From positions 6,496,001 to 6,560,000 of the forward strand of contig NZ_CP088014.1 in assembly GCF_021044685.1 (NCBI RefSeq): a DNA stretch of 64,000 nucleotides, read 5' to 3'. Shown piece after piece: positions 30,618-38,970 of this stretch; positions within the stretch are counted from its first letter, which is position 1, and each line of letters starts with the position of its first letter. The notes below the pieces were generated by a model. The model was not told the origin of the DNA. It made no database searches and saw only the letters and a list, made by a program, of their open reading frames with translations. Origin of the DNA: Bradyrhizobium daqingense (GTDB lineage Bacteria > Pseudomonadota > Alphaproteobacteria > Rhizobiales > Xanthobacteraceae). Made by a program: the position numbers and the translations under genes.

Positions 30618-32897
30618 TTAGCGGAGCAGCTGGAGCACGCTCTGCTGCGACTGGTTGGCCAGCGACAGCGCGGAGACCGCGATCGACTGGCGGGTCGACA
30701 GCGCCTGGCTGTTCGCCGCTTCGGTGTTGGTGTCGGCCAGCGTCAGGTTGGACGAGCCGGTCTGCAGCACGTTGATCAGGCTCTTGTTGAAGTCCTGACG
30801 AACCTGCACCACCGAGAGGTTCGAACCGAGGCTCGAGGCCTCCGAGCGCAGCGTGCTCGACGCGGCGTTCAAATTGGTCAGCACCTTGTTGGTGGCAGCG
30901 TTGTCGATGAAGTCGACACCGCTAGTCAGCGAGGCGAGGCCGAGACCTTTGGAATTATAGGTCACGCCGGTGATGTTCAGGCTCGACTTGGCGGTCTCGT
31001 CGAACACCAGCTTGAGCTGGTCGCCGTTGAGCAGGTTGACGCCGTTGAACGAGGAGTCCTGCGCGGTCGTGTCGATCTGGTTCAGGATATTGTTGAACTG
31101 AGCCACCAGATTGGCACGCGCCGTCTGGGCAACGCCATCCTGGACGGGCGTGGAAGCCGTCGAGAAGGTCAGGGCCGAGGTGAGCGTGCCGCCGATCGCA
31201 CCACCCGCCGCGATCGAACCGAGAGTCGATGACGCATAGTCGTTCGAGGCGGTGATCGTCAGCAGGCCGTTGGCGTCGATCGTCGCAGACAGATTGTTGG
31301 CCTGCAGCTTGGTGTTGAGCTGATCGAGCGTCTTGACCGTGCCGTTGGTGCCGTCGCCGAAAGTGACGTTGACCGCCGTGCCGCCGTTGAAGGAGGTGAA
31401 GGTCAAGGTCTTGCCGCTGATGCCGCCGACGCCGGAGGTGCGGGCCGCAGTAAAGGCGGTCGCAGTGCCGGTGTTGCCGGCAAGGCCAAGCGCATTCAGC
31501 GCATTGCCGGTGCCGGTGATCGCCAGGTCGGCGTTGACGCCGGTCGAGAGCTTGAGCTGGCCCGAGGCGTTGATCGACGAGTTGGTCTGGCCGGAGGCCG
31601 TCGCAAGCGTCGCGGCGCCGTTGGCACCGATCGTCGCGGTCTGCACGCCGGTGGCAAGGTCGATCGCCTTCAGGACGTCGTTGACCGTGCCGCCCTGCAG
31701 ATAGACCGTCGAGTTGCCGGCACCGTCGGTGAGGATGTTGCCGCTCGTACCAAAGCCGGTCGGAACGCTCGGCGCACCGGTCGAGCCCGGGATCGGCGCG
31801 TTCTTGAAGGTGATGACTTTACCGTTGACGTTCAGCGTCGAGCCGTCCGTGATCGTCGCACCGAGCGAGGCCGAAGTCGTGGTCCGGTTGACGGACACCG
31901 TGGCGTTGCCGCCGCCGACCGATGAGCTCAGGCCGAGAGCCTTGAGCAGGTCGGCCCTGCCGGTGACGCTCAGATCCGCACCGGTCGAGCTCCTCAGCGT
32001 GACGGCGCCGCCGCCAACGCTCGAAGCCGTCTGGTTGTTGCTCGTGGCAAGCGTCGCAGCACCGGAGGTGATCGAGACCGTCTTGACGCCGCTGGCGAGA
32101 TCGATCGCGCTCAACAGATCGTTGACGTTCGCGGCCGGGGCGCCGGCGGTGCCGAGATAAACGGTCGTATTGCCATTGCCGTCGGTGACAAGATTGCCGC
32201 TGACGCCCGAGCCAGTCGGAACGGCGGTCGCCGCCGGAGCCGTGCCGCTGCGGAAGGTAATGGTCTTGCCGTTCACGGTCAGCGTGTCGCCGTCGGCGGG
32301 CTGAGCATTGCTAGCCAGACCGGTTGCGGTGGTGCCGTTGGTGGCGATCAAGGTGATGGTACCGGTCAGCGCCGTGGTGCCGTCGCCGGCCGTTGCCGCG
32401 GTGCCAGCGAAAGCACCGATGGTAGCGCCGAGCGTGGTGGTGCCGGTTGCCGCGGTGGTGCCGCCGGCTGCACCGCTGAACAGCACGTTGCTGCTCGCCG
32501 TCGCGCTGGCGTAGGAGGTCGTGCCGCGCAGGTCGGCGGCCGTCGCACCGGAGATGGTGGCGGAGACGTTGGACTTGGTGGAATAGCCGACGGTGGTCTG
32601 CAGCGCCTGGTTGGCGATCGACTTGGCGCTGTCGATCAGCTTCTGCAGCGAGGTGATGCCGGTGTTGGCAGCCTGCAGCACCTGCACGCCGTTGGCGATA
32701 CCGTCGAGCAGGTTGTTGATGTCGCTGGCGCGGTTGTCGAGCGACTGTGCCGTGAAGAAGTTGGTGGGATTGTCGAGGGCCGAGTTGACGCTCTTGCCGG
32801 TCGACAGACGGTTCTGGGTGGTGGCGAGGAGGTCAGCGGTGGACTGGAGGGAGAGCAGGTTCTGGCGAACCGATGCGGAGAGGACGATACCGGACAT
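30618..32897 (-). CDS. fliC4: Large flagellin, copy 4 (mosaic)
   Basis: This 759-residue flagellin has the same architecture as copies 2 and 3. It is a mosaic. The N-proximal outer domain follows copy 3 (VLFSGAAGGTTAATG, NDLLSAIDLASGVKTVSITS). The C-proximal part follows copy 2 (LLTITASNDYASSTLGSIAA, PVQDGVAQTARANLVAQF), including a 344-base identical stretch (30925-31268). The segment TTSYASATA near residue 126 instead matches copy 1. It is the first flagellin next to flbT, with a degenerate CtrA-type box 94 bases upstream and a strong terminator. Confidence 0.95.
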   Translation of the reverse strand: MSGIVLSASVRQNLLSLQSTADLLATTQNRLSTGKSVNSALDNPTNFFTAQSLDNRASDINNLLDGIANGVQVLQAANTGITSLQKLIDSAKSIANQALQTTVGYSTKSNVSATISGATAADLRGTTSYASATASSNVLFSGAAGGTTAATGTTTLGATIGAFAGTAATAGDGTTALTGTITLIATNGTTATGLASNAQPADGDTLTVNGKTITFRSGTAPAATAVPTGSGVSGNLVTDGNGNTTVYLGTAGAPAANVNDLLSAIDLASGVKTVSITSGAATLATSNNQTASSVGGGAVTLRSSTGADLSVTGRADLLKALGLSSSVGGGNATVSVNRTTTSASLGATITDGSTLNVNGKVITFKNAPIPGSTGAPSVPTGFGTSGNILTDGAGNSTVYLQGGTVNDVLKAIDLATGVQTATIGANGAATLATASGQTNSSINASGQLKLSTGVNADLAITGTGNALNALGLAGNTGTATAFTAARTSGVGGISGKTLTFTSFNGGTAVNVTFGDGTNGTVKTLDQLNTKLQANNLSATIDANGLLTITASNDYASSTLGSIAAGGAIGGTLTSALTFSTASTPVQDGVAQTARANLVAQFNNILNQIDTTAQDSSFNGVNLLNGDQLKLVFDETAKSSLNITGVTYNSKGLGLASLTSGVDFIDNAATNKVLTNLNAASSTLRSEASSLGSNLSVVQVRQDFNKSLINVLQTGSSNLTLADTNTEAANSQALSTRQSIAVSALSLANQSQQSVLQLLR

Positions 32898-33217
32898 GAC
32901 TCTGTTACCTTTCTGGTAAACGACGCTACTGTTACACGTCTGCTTGGATCGAGACTGACCCAGCGACGGCGGACCGTGGCGCCGAGACCTCTAACGAAAC
33001 ATGAAATGAAACCCGGGCTTTTGCCGCTGCACGCGTGATTCGGCCCGGCAAGCGGTGCTCATCGCTGGCGTCGCCAAGCAAACGAACCTTTGAAATTGTT
33101 GGGCTTTTCCGTGCGAATAGCGCGAATTTACAGCTCGTTAACTAGTTACGAGCGAGAATCACGTTCTGATAGGCCGCAACGAACGCTCGGTTACGAAAGC
33201 GTTGATGGAGAACAGGC
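32898..33217. other. Divergent region between fliC4 and flbT
   Basis: The 320-base gap holds the degenerate CtrA-type box of fliC4 (32991-33005). Closer to flbT is a near-perfect palindrome, GCTCGTTAACTAGTTACGAGC (33133-33153), about 65 bases upstream of flbT, which could be an operator. No sigma-54 site with correct spacing was found. Confidence 0.5.
32991..33005 (-). promoter_or_regulatory. Degenerate CtrA-type box upstream of fliC4
   Basis: On the minus strand this is TTCA-TGTTTCG-TTAG. It is 94 bases upstream of fliC4. It is the third example of the same degenerate pattern. Confidence 0.42.
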
Positions 33218-33640
33218 ATGGCCCTCAAGGTCGAGCTCAGACCGCACGAACGCATCATCGTCGGTAACTGCGTGATAACCAACACCGACCAGCGCGCCCG
33301 CCTCCTGATCGACGGCGACAACGGGCCGATCCTGCGCGAGCGCGACATCCTCACGCCGGAGACCGCGGACACGCCCGCCAAGCTGGTCTACCTGGCGGTC
33401 CAGCTCATGTACATCTCGCCGGATCCGCAGACCCAGCACGGCACCTATTTCAACCTGGTGCGCGACATCGTCACCGCTGTGCCGAGCGCCTGGCCGATCA
33501 TCGAAGCCATCAACAACAACATCCTCAACGGCGACCTCTACCGGGCGCTGAAGGACGCCCGCAAGCTGATCGCATATGAAGAAAAGCTTCGTGATCAGTT
33601 CGAGGCCACGCATCCCAAGGCGGAGAGCACCGCCGCCTGA
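33218..33640 (+). CDS. flbT: Flagellin post-transcriptional regulator FlbT
   Basis: This 140-residue protein starts MALKVELRPHERIIVGNCVITN and continues ILRERDILTPETADTPAKLVYLAVQLMYI, with a C-terminal ALKDARKLIAYEEKL helix, all characteristic of FlbT. In Caulobacter FlbT binds the 5' region of flagellin mRNA and limits its translation until the hook is complete; in some rhizobia it acts positively. It diverges from fliC4 and is followed by a strong terminator. Together with flaF it brackets the flagellin array. Confidence 0.95.
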   Translation: MALKVELRPHERIIVGNCVITNTDQRARLLIDGDNGPILRERDILTPETADTPAKLVYLAVQLMYISPDPQTQHGTYFNLVRDIVTAVPSAWPIIEAINNNILNGDLYRALKDARKLIAYEEKLRDQFEATHPKAESTAA

Positions 33641-33687
33641 CCACATGCGAGCGCAACGCTGCGCGAGCGGCCGAGCCGCACAACGAT

Positions 33688-33724
33688 AACGGCCCCGGAT
33701 CATCTCCGGGGCCGTTGTCGTTTT
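33688..33724 (+). terminator. Rho-independent terminator between flbT and the decarboxylase gene
   Basis: AACGGCCCCGGA-TCATC-TCCGGGGCCGTT is a perfect 12-base stem followed by GTCGTTTTC on the plus strand. On the minus strand it is followed by ATCGTTGTG, so it mainly serves flbT. It can also stop the converging operon. Confidence 0.88.
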
Positions 33725-33740
33725 CAGGCCTGCATCGGCG

Positions 33741-35240
33741 CTACTGCGCGGCGAGCGGCGGCGCCTCGACCTCGACCAGTCCGTCGCTGCTCCGGCGTGC
33801 GCCGAACTCCAGCACGGCCCCAACAAGCGCATCGATGTCGGTCTCGTCGGTGCGGTGATTGACGATCGCAGCGCGGATCGCGAACTTGCCGTCCAGCGTC
33901 GTGCTCGACGGAGCCGCGAAGCCGGCCTCCTGGATGTCGGCGACGATCTCGCGATTGACCGCGTCATCGGCGCGGTAGCGGAAGCAGGCGATGTTGAGAT
34001 TGACCGGCGCCAGCAATTCCAGCCGCGGCTCCGCTAATATACGCGTTTCCAGATATTTCGCGAGCGCGCAACTTCGTGCGATCACCGAACCGAGCCGATC
34101 GGTGCCGAACGTCTTCAGCGTGAACCAGGTCTTCAGCGCACGGAAGCCGCGCGACAGATCCGGGCCGAGATCGCAGGGCCAGACCGCGCCGGCCGCAAGT
34201 CCCCTCGCCTCGCGACGCAGATAGGCCGCGGGCTGCGCAAAGGCCTGCCGATGCTGCTCGCCGTCGCGCACCAGCAGGAAGCCGGCATCGTAGGGCACCT
34301 GTCCCCATTTGTGGAAGTCGAGCGCGATGGAATCCGCAAGCTCGATGCCGCCGAGCAGCGGCGCGAGCTCTGGTGACAGGATGGCGAGCGCCCCGAACGC
34401 GCCATCGACGTGAAACCAGATCCCCTCCTCGCGGCACAGCTCGGCGACCGCCTTGAGATCGTCGATCGCGCCGACATCAACGGTACCGGCAGATGCGACC
34501 ACCAGGAACGGCTTGAAGCCTATCTCGCGATCCACGGCGATCTGCGCGCGCAGCGCGGCGACATCAATGCGATGATCGGCATCGACACCGATCTTGCGCA
34601 GCGCGTCCGTGCCGAGTCCGGCGATGTCCATCGCCCGCGAGATGCAGCCATGTGCGACATGCGACGTATAAGCGGTGAGCAACGCGCCGTCATTGCCGAG
34701 GCCGTGCTGCCGCGCCAGCGTGCCGAGCGCCTTCGTACGTGCCACCAGCACCGCCATGAGATTGGCCATCGACGTGCCCGTGACGAAGATGCCGCTTGCC
34801 GCGTCCGGAAAGCCGAACAGGCTGCGCATCCACGTGACGATCTGGCGCTCGACCTCGATCGGCATGTGATCGCGTCCGCCGAGATTGGCATTGAGACCGG
34901 CTGCGAGCATCTCAGCGAGCATGCCGACGGCCGTGCCGCCGCCATGGACCCAACCCATGAACCCAGGATGGACGTTGCCGGTCGCATACGGCGCAATGTA
35001 CTGGGCAAATTCACGATGGACGTCCGCGAGGTCACTCGCCTCGCGCGGCACGTCGGCCTTGAGCGCCGCGCGGACCTCGTCGGGGATCGGCTGCCAGACC
35101 GGATGGGCTCGAACATGGGCGATACCGTCGATCGCCTCGTCCAGCATGCGATGGGCCAGTGCGCGAAATTCGCTCCAATCCTGCGGGTCGAGCGAGGAAC
35201 GGGTGACGGAGCTTTGGGTGTTGCGAATGATCTCGTTCAT
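33741..35240 (-). CDS. Group II PLP-dependent decarboxylase
   Basis: This protein has 499 residues from the ATG at 35240 and resembles the aromatic-amino-acid/glutamate decarboxylase family. It has HPGFMGWVHGGGTAVGMLAE near residue 91, GIFVTGTSMANLMAVLVAR near 150, TSHVAH with the cofactor-stacking histidine at 194, HVDGAFG with Asp279, and DFHKWGQVPYD with the PLP lysine at 311. All catalytic elements are present. The expected reaction is decarboxylation of an amino acid to an amine. It is the last gene of a four-gene operon; its ATG overlaps the stop of the ATP-grasp gene (ATGA). The substrate is unknown. A long upstream extension of the frame is a shadow of the neighbouring gene. Confidence 0.88.
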   Translation of the reverse strand: MNEIIRNTQSSVTRSSLDPQDWSEFRALAHRMLDEAIDGIAHVRAHPVWQPIPDEVRAALKADVPREASDLADVHREFAQYIAPYATGNVHPGFMGWVHGGGTAVGMLAEMLAAGLNANLGGRDHMPIEVERQIVTWMRSLFGFPDAASGIFVTGTSMANLMAVLVARTKALGTLARQHGLGNDGALLTAYTSHVAHGCISRAMDIAGLGTDALRKIGVDADHRIDVAALRAQIAVDREIGFKPFLVVASAGTVDVGAIDDLKAVAELCREEGIWFHVDGAFGALAILSPELAPLLGGIELADSIALDFHKWGQVPYDAGFLLVRDGEQHRQAFAQPAAYLRREARGLAAGAVWPCDLGPDLSRGFRALKTWFTLKTFGTDRLGSVIARSCALAKYLETRILAEPRLELLAPVNLNIACFRYRADDAVNREIVADIQEAGFAAPSSTTLDGKFAIRAAIVNHRTDETDIDALVGAVLEFGARRSSDGLVEVEAPPLAAQ

Positions 35241-36472
35241 GTTGCGCGTCCCTCGCCCGCTCGTGCATGTCGCGACAGCATCGCCGTGAACGCCGTGAAT
35301 ATCTTGCGCATCTGCAGGGGCTTGTACGGAAACACTGCTGGTGAATCCATGTTGTGCACCACGGCAGTGTTGTCTGCCTCGAACACCAGGAGCTCGCCAT
35401 TCTGATTCTCGGCACAATCGACGATGAAATAATCGAGGCCGACGCGCCTGCTCATCTCGTCGAGCGCGCTCTTGTGGCGCGCTGCGAAGGCGTGATCGAA
35501 GTCGCGCATGAAGATGGCCTCCTCGGCCCGCTTCTCCTCGCTGAACGCCATGTAGGCGTTGAGATACCAGATGTCCCAACGGTCGGCGATCGCCATGTGG
35601 CAGGCGTAAGCCTTGCCGTCGACCATGGCCAGACGGTATTTGCGGTAGAGCCCGTCGGGACTGACATAGTCGACGAAGCGCGCGACGAAGAAGTCCTGCT
35701 CTTTCCGCGCAGTGAGATAGGCTTCTAGCGCAGCCGCGTCGTCGAGCTTCGCAAGCCCGACGCCGGCATGCGAGCCGCGCGGTCGCGCGATCATCGGAAA
35801 GTGCAGTTCGCCGGCGATCGCCCCGCAGGCGATCCGCCCCGATGCGAGGTCGGTCAATTGCGCGCGGGTGGCGTGAACGGTCGCGGGAATGTCGAGACCG
35901 GGCACGTCCGCCAGCAGCCGATACAGCTTATCGCGATCGAGGTTGCCGATCAGACCGGGGTGATTGAGCAGCGGCCGGGGCCAGCGTGGTGCGACCTCTT
36001 CGATCAGCGCGAGCGCGTCCCGGCATTCCTCCGAATCGGACGCGACCACGATGGCGACGTCGTGCGCGGGCAGGCTCTCGGGCAGACCGACGCCCTTGAC
36101 CACGTACAGCGTCAACAATTCGATGTCGGAGCCTTCGAGCAGGAAATCGATCGGCGTGTTGCCGCCCATGTCGATGTCCGCTGCAAGCGCGAGTAGGCGC
36201 AAGCCCGGCTTCGGCGCCGCGCTGGGCGTGCGAAACAACTGATGGAAGGTCAGCACCTCCGACTGGATCGCAAGCCCCGCCTCCTTGTCGCCGAGGAGCT
36301 GAACGATCAGCGACAGGTCGAGGCCCTCGCCCGCCTGCGCCGTCCCCTCCGTGATCCGGCCGAGGAGTTGATCGCGCAACGGCTGCAGATCGACGCCTTC
36401 GAAGGCCTGGCGCGTCAGCTGCGCAAAGCCGATGCGGTCGGCATAATTGGCGGCGAAAACTGGCTGCTGCAT
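35237..36472 (-). CDS. ATP-grasp ligase-like protein
   Basis: This 411-residue protein has a C-terminal ATP-grasp fold: FPMIARPRGSHAGVGLAKL (P-loop-like, near residue 225), YRKYRLAMVDGKAYACHM, and the metal-binding end GELLVFEADNTAVVHNMD near residue 370. The N-terminal ~200 residues are a substrate or scaffold region with TPR-like helices and DIDMGGNTPIDFLLEGSDIE. RimK-like ATP-grasp enzymes join a carboxylate to an amine through an acyl-phosphate. It lies between a PLP enzyme (1-base gap) and the decarboxylase (4-base overlap), so it plausibly ligates the product of one or both. The pathway is unknown. Confidence 0.75.
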   Translation of the reverse strand: MQQPVFAANYADRIGFAQLTRQAFEGVDLQPLRDQLLGRITEGTAQAGEGLDLSLIVQLLGDKEAGLAIQSEVLTFHQLFRTPSAAPKPGLRLLALAADIDMGGNTPIDFLLEGSDIELLTLYVVKGVGLPESLPAHDVAIVVASDSEECRDALALIEEVAPRWPRPLLNHPGLIGNLDRDKLYRLLADVPGLDIPATVHATRAQLTDLASGRIACGAIAGELHFPMIARPRGSHAGVGLAKLDDAAALEAYLTARKEQDFFVARFVDYVSPDGLYRKYRLAMVDGKAYACHMAIADRWDIWYLNAYMAFSEEKRAEEAIFMRDFDHAFAARHKSALDEMSRRVGLDYFIVDCAENQNGELLVFEADNTAVVHNMDSPAVFPYKPLQMRKIFTAFTAMLSRHARAGEGRAT

Positions 36473-36473
36473 C

Positions 36474-38102
36474 TCACACCTCGAACGCCGACTTTACCTG
36501 CACGGGCGCCGCGGCGCCACGACCAAGCAACAGCTCGATCTTGACCAGCACATGCGCGACGCGATCGAGAACGTGCTGCACATTGCGTTGTGCCTGCACG
36601 ATGTCCGGCGACCAGGCTTCGGTCACGAGCCGCGCGCCGACGCAAAGGCGCAACAGCGCCAGCGGTGACTCGTGCTGCCGTTCCAGCCGGACCGGCTGGC
36701 CGACCAGGCAGCGCTGTGTAGGGACCTCCCGGTCGGCCCTACTGCCGCCGATCTCCTCGCTCATGTCGCGCGCCAGCGCTCGATGAACGGCACAGGTCTC
36801 CGCGATCGAGACCGGCTTGCCGTCGCGCAGCAGCAGAAATGGGAAGATCGTACGTTGCGCGAACTCCTCGTCCTCCGCATCGACCTGTCCGCATCCGGAC
36901 GGGACGAGGCGCAGTGACGGCGACAGCGCGATCATGCTGTCGATGCCGGCCGCGAGCTCGGTCAGCACCTGGGTGCGAAACGCAGCCGGCACCGCATGGT
37001 AGCTGCTGATCTCGGCCAGCGCCGCCTCCCAGCGCAACCATTGACCGAAATTCGCCCGGCGCTCGAAGCGCGACCGCAGCGCCGTCCAGGCCAACGGCCA
37101 GTCGCAACGGCCGGCATAATCGAAAAAGCCCGGCGCAATAGCCTCGACCCGGTCGAGGAGGTGCGAAAAGCCCTTGGGCACCAGCAGCGCGCCGCTGAAC
37201 GCCGGTCCGCCGAAGAATTTCGAGCCGGTGATCAGGACCAGATAGCCGCGGTCGAGATAGGAGCGCAGCCGCCGGCGTCCGAGCCGGGCCTGGCAGGCGT
37301 CGACGACGATCTGAACTTTGCGCGGCCAGCGCCGCGCGATTTCGTCGAGGCAAGCCGCGCTCGGTGCGCGCCAGCCGAGCTTCGAGGCATCCATGATCTG
37401 CAGCAACACCGGCGCGCCCTGCGCGACCGTGACCTCGACCGCGCGCAGCACCGCGTCATCGATGTCCGCCCGCATCGCAATTCCGTCGCCCGCCTCGCGC
37501 AATGGCAGCGCGATGCTGGTGCCGGCGAGCCCCGCAACCGCACTGTCCTTGCGGACCGCAAGGCCGCCCGCCGTCCTGCAGCTGAAATGATGCCCACGCG
37601 CGGTATGGGCTGTGCCGCTTCCGGTCTGATCGGACCCGACCACGATCGTCACCGGCGGCGCGCCGAGCACTGCGCGCGCCACGAACAGGGCGTGAAGCTG
37701 GGAGTCCGTACCGGACGGCGAAAACACGACATCGATGCGCGGCGGGAGCTGGAACTGGCCGCGCAGTTCGTCACGCATATCCTCGCAGCGCGCATCGAAG
37801 GCAAGCTCGACCTCGTCGAACAGGCACTTGTGCATCAGCTCTTCGCGCGCCAGCGCAGCGCGGTCATAGGCCGCCTGCGAAATCGTCGAGGCGGTCGAGG
37901 AGGCGAAATTCCAGATCTCAGGCTCGGGCGAGGCCGCGCAGCCGTAGGCGTTGACACGATCCCTCGCGTCGAGCGCGAGCCGCGGATCGCCGCCGGAGAC
38001 GAGCAGCGTGTCAAGCGGTGTGAAGAGATCGCGCAGGCGGTAACGCGAGCCGCCGTTGGATGCGCGTTCCTGTTCTGACAGGCGGGATGGGCCGGCGCTC
38101 AT
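36474..38102 (-). CDS. Fold-type I PLP enzyme, aminotransferase class V-like
   Basis: This protein has 542 residues from the ATG at 38102. The PLP-binding pattern is visible: DVVFSPSGTDSQLHALFVAR near residue 124 (phosphate site), IVVDACQARLGRR with Asp268, and LITGSKFFGGPAFSGALLVP with the lysine at 295. This resembles class V aminotransferases, cysteine desulfurases and related lyases, but I cannot name the reaction. The C-terminal ~150 residues (from about 400) are less familiar. An alternative ATG at 38123 would overlap the upstream glycosyltransferase gene. It is the second gene of the CtrA-box operon, 10 bases after gene 1. Confidence 0.75.
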   Translation of the reverse strand: MSAGPSRLSEQERASNGGSRYRLRDLFTPLDTLLVSGGDPRLALDARDRVNAYGCAASPEPEIWNFASSTASTISQAAYDRAALAREELMHKCLFDEVELAFDARCEDMRDELRGQFQLPPRIDVVFSPSGTDSQLHALFVARAVLGAPPVTIVVGSDQTGSGTAHTARGHHFSCRTAGGLAVRKDSAVAGLAGTSIALPLREAGDGIAMRADIDDAVLRAVEVTVAQGAPVLLQIMDASKLGWRAPSAACLDEIARRWPRKVQIVVDACQARLGRRRLRSYLDRGYLVLITGSKFFGGPAFSGALLVPKGFSHLLDRVEAIAPGFFDYAGRCDWPLAWTALRSRFERRANFGQWLRWEAALAEISSYHAVPAAFRTQVLTELAAGIDSMIALSPSLRLVPSGCGQVDAEDEEFAQRTIFPFLLLRDGKPVSIAETCAVHRALARDMSEEIGGSRADREVPTQRCLVGQPVRLERQHESPLALLRLCVGARLVTEAWSPDIVQAQRNVQHVLDRVAHVLVKIELLLGRGAAAPVQVKSAFEV

Positions 38103-38112
38103 CCCGAAGGAC

Positions 38113-38898
38113 TCACGCCGCATCGGCGGCCGCCGCTGCGGGTACGGCTGCGAATTGTGAGGCGATGTCGCCGTGGAATACCGACGGCCCCACGTGATCG
38201 AGCGAGCTCTGGATATCGGCCCAGATCTCGCCACCGATGTCGGTCCAGCGCTTGCAGAAGGCGAAGTCCTCGGACAGATAGGTGCCGGTCGCCGGGTCGA
38301 TCATGCATTCGAACAGCGCGAACCGGTTCGGGCTCGCCGCCAGCGTATCGTGCGAATGCTCGCGGAAGAACTGCAACGCCGCGTAATCCGGGTGGCGGCA
38401 CATCGCTTCCAGCACGTGGCGCCGGATCATCAGGAAACCGGTGCCCGCATAACGGACGCGGGTAAAGCCGTTGACGACCACGATGCGGTCGGGATCCTCG
38501 ATCTCCAGCACGTAGTCGAGCGAGGCCGCCGGCACGTCGGTGCGGCCCGACTGGATCGCGCGCGCGGCCTTGTCCCAGTTGACCCGCTTGATCGGATAGC
38601 AGCCGGCGACGACATCGGCGCCGCATTCGATCAGGCGGAACACCTGCTCCGGCTTGAAGCCGATGTCGGCGTCGATGAACAGGAAATGCGTCGCCCTGGG
38701 ATCCTCCAGGAACATCGCGGCCAAATTGGCCCGCGCCCGGGTGATCAGCGCATCGCCGTCGCGCAACAGCACCTTGAGCTCGAGATTGGACATGCCGTGC
38801 ACGGCGCGCTGGAGCGCGAAGATTGAGCTCGCATAGATGCTCGACACCTGCCCGCCGAAGCATGGTGTTGCCACCACCAATTGCATCCTGTCCGACAT
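38113..38898 (-). CDS. Glycosyltransferase-like (GT-A fold) protein
   Basis: This protein has 261 residues from the ATG at 38898, preceded by GGAG. It starts MSDRMQLVVATPCFGGQVSS and has HFLFIDADIGFKPEQVFRL with a DXD-type metal site at residues 76-78, then ADVVAGCYPIKRVNWD and AGTGFLMIRRHVLEAM, which resemble family-2-like GT-A transferases acting on nucleotide sugars. No signal or membrane helix is present, so it is cytoplasmic. It is the first gene of the operon, with a perfect CtrA-type box 50 bases upstream. Its location between flagellins and hook genes suggests a flagellar or surface glycan substrate, which is inference. Confidence 0.75.
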   Translation of the reverse strand: MSDRMQLVVATPCFGGQVSSIYASSIFALQRAVHGMSNLELKVLLRDGDALITRARANLAAMFLEDPRATHFLFIDADIGFKPEQVFRLIECGADVVAGCYPIKRVNWDKAARAIQSGRTDVPAASLDYVLEIEDPDRIVVVNGFTRVRYAGTGFLMIRRHVLEAMCRHPDYAALQFFREHSHDTLAASPNRFALFECMIDPATGTYLSEDFAFCKRWTDIGGEIWADIQSSLDHVGPSVFHGDIASQFAAVPAAAAADAA

Positions 38899-38947
38899 CG
38901 GCAGCTCCGCCCCCGCTCCAATCCTCACCAAGAGGTAAAGAAGCATG

Positions 38948-38962
38948 GTTAACGGCGTCTTA
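38948..38962 (-). promoter_or_regulatory. CtrA-type box upstream of the GT/PLP/ATP-grasp operon
   Basis: A perfect TTAA-N7-TTAA is present; on the minus strand it reads TTAAGACGCCGTTAACCAT, with the TTAACCAT extension. It is 50 bases upstream of the glycosyltransferase-like gene and 8 bases from the stop of flgL. Confidence 0.7.
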
Positions 38963-38970
38963 ACGCGGCC

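Noticed and set aside
22861..32897. Long plus-strand reading frames (up to ~436 codons) opposite the four flagellin genes
   Set aside because: They mirror the repeated, GC-rich flagellin coding strands, recur at the same offset in each copy, and translate to Arg/Gly/Val-rich low-complexity sequence without domains.
22861..32897. CRISPR-like array suggested by regularly spaced similar sequence
   Set aside because: The periodicity is four paralogous 2.3-kb genes and their internal protein modules, not short direct repeats with unique spacers.
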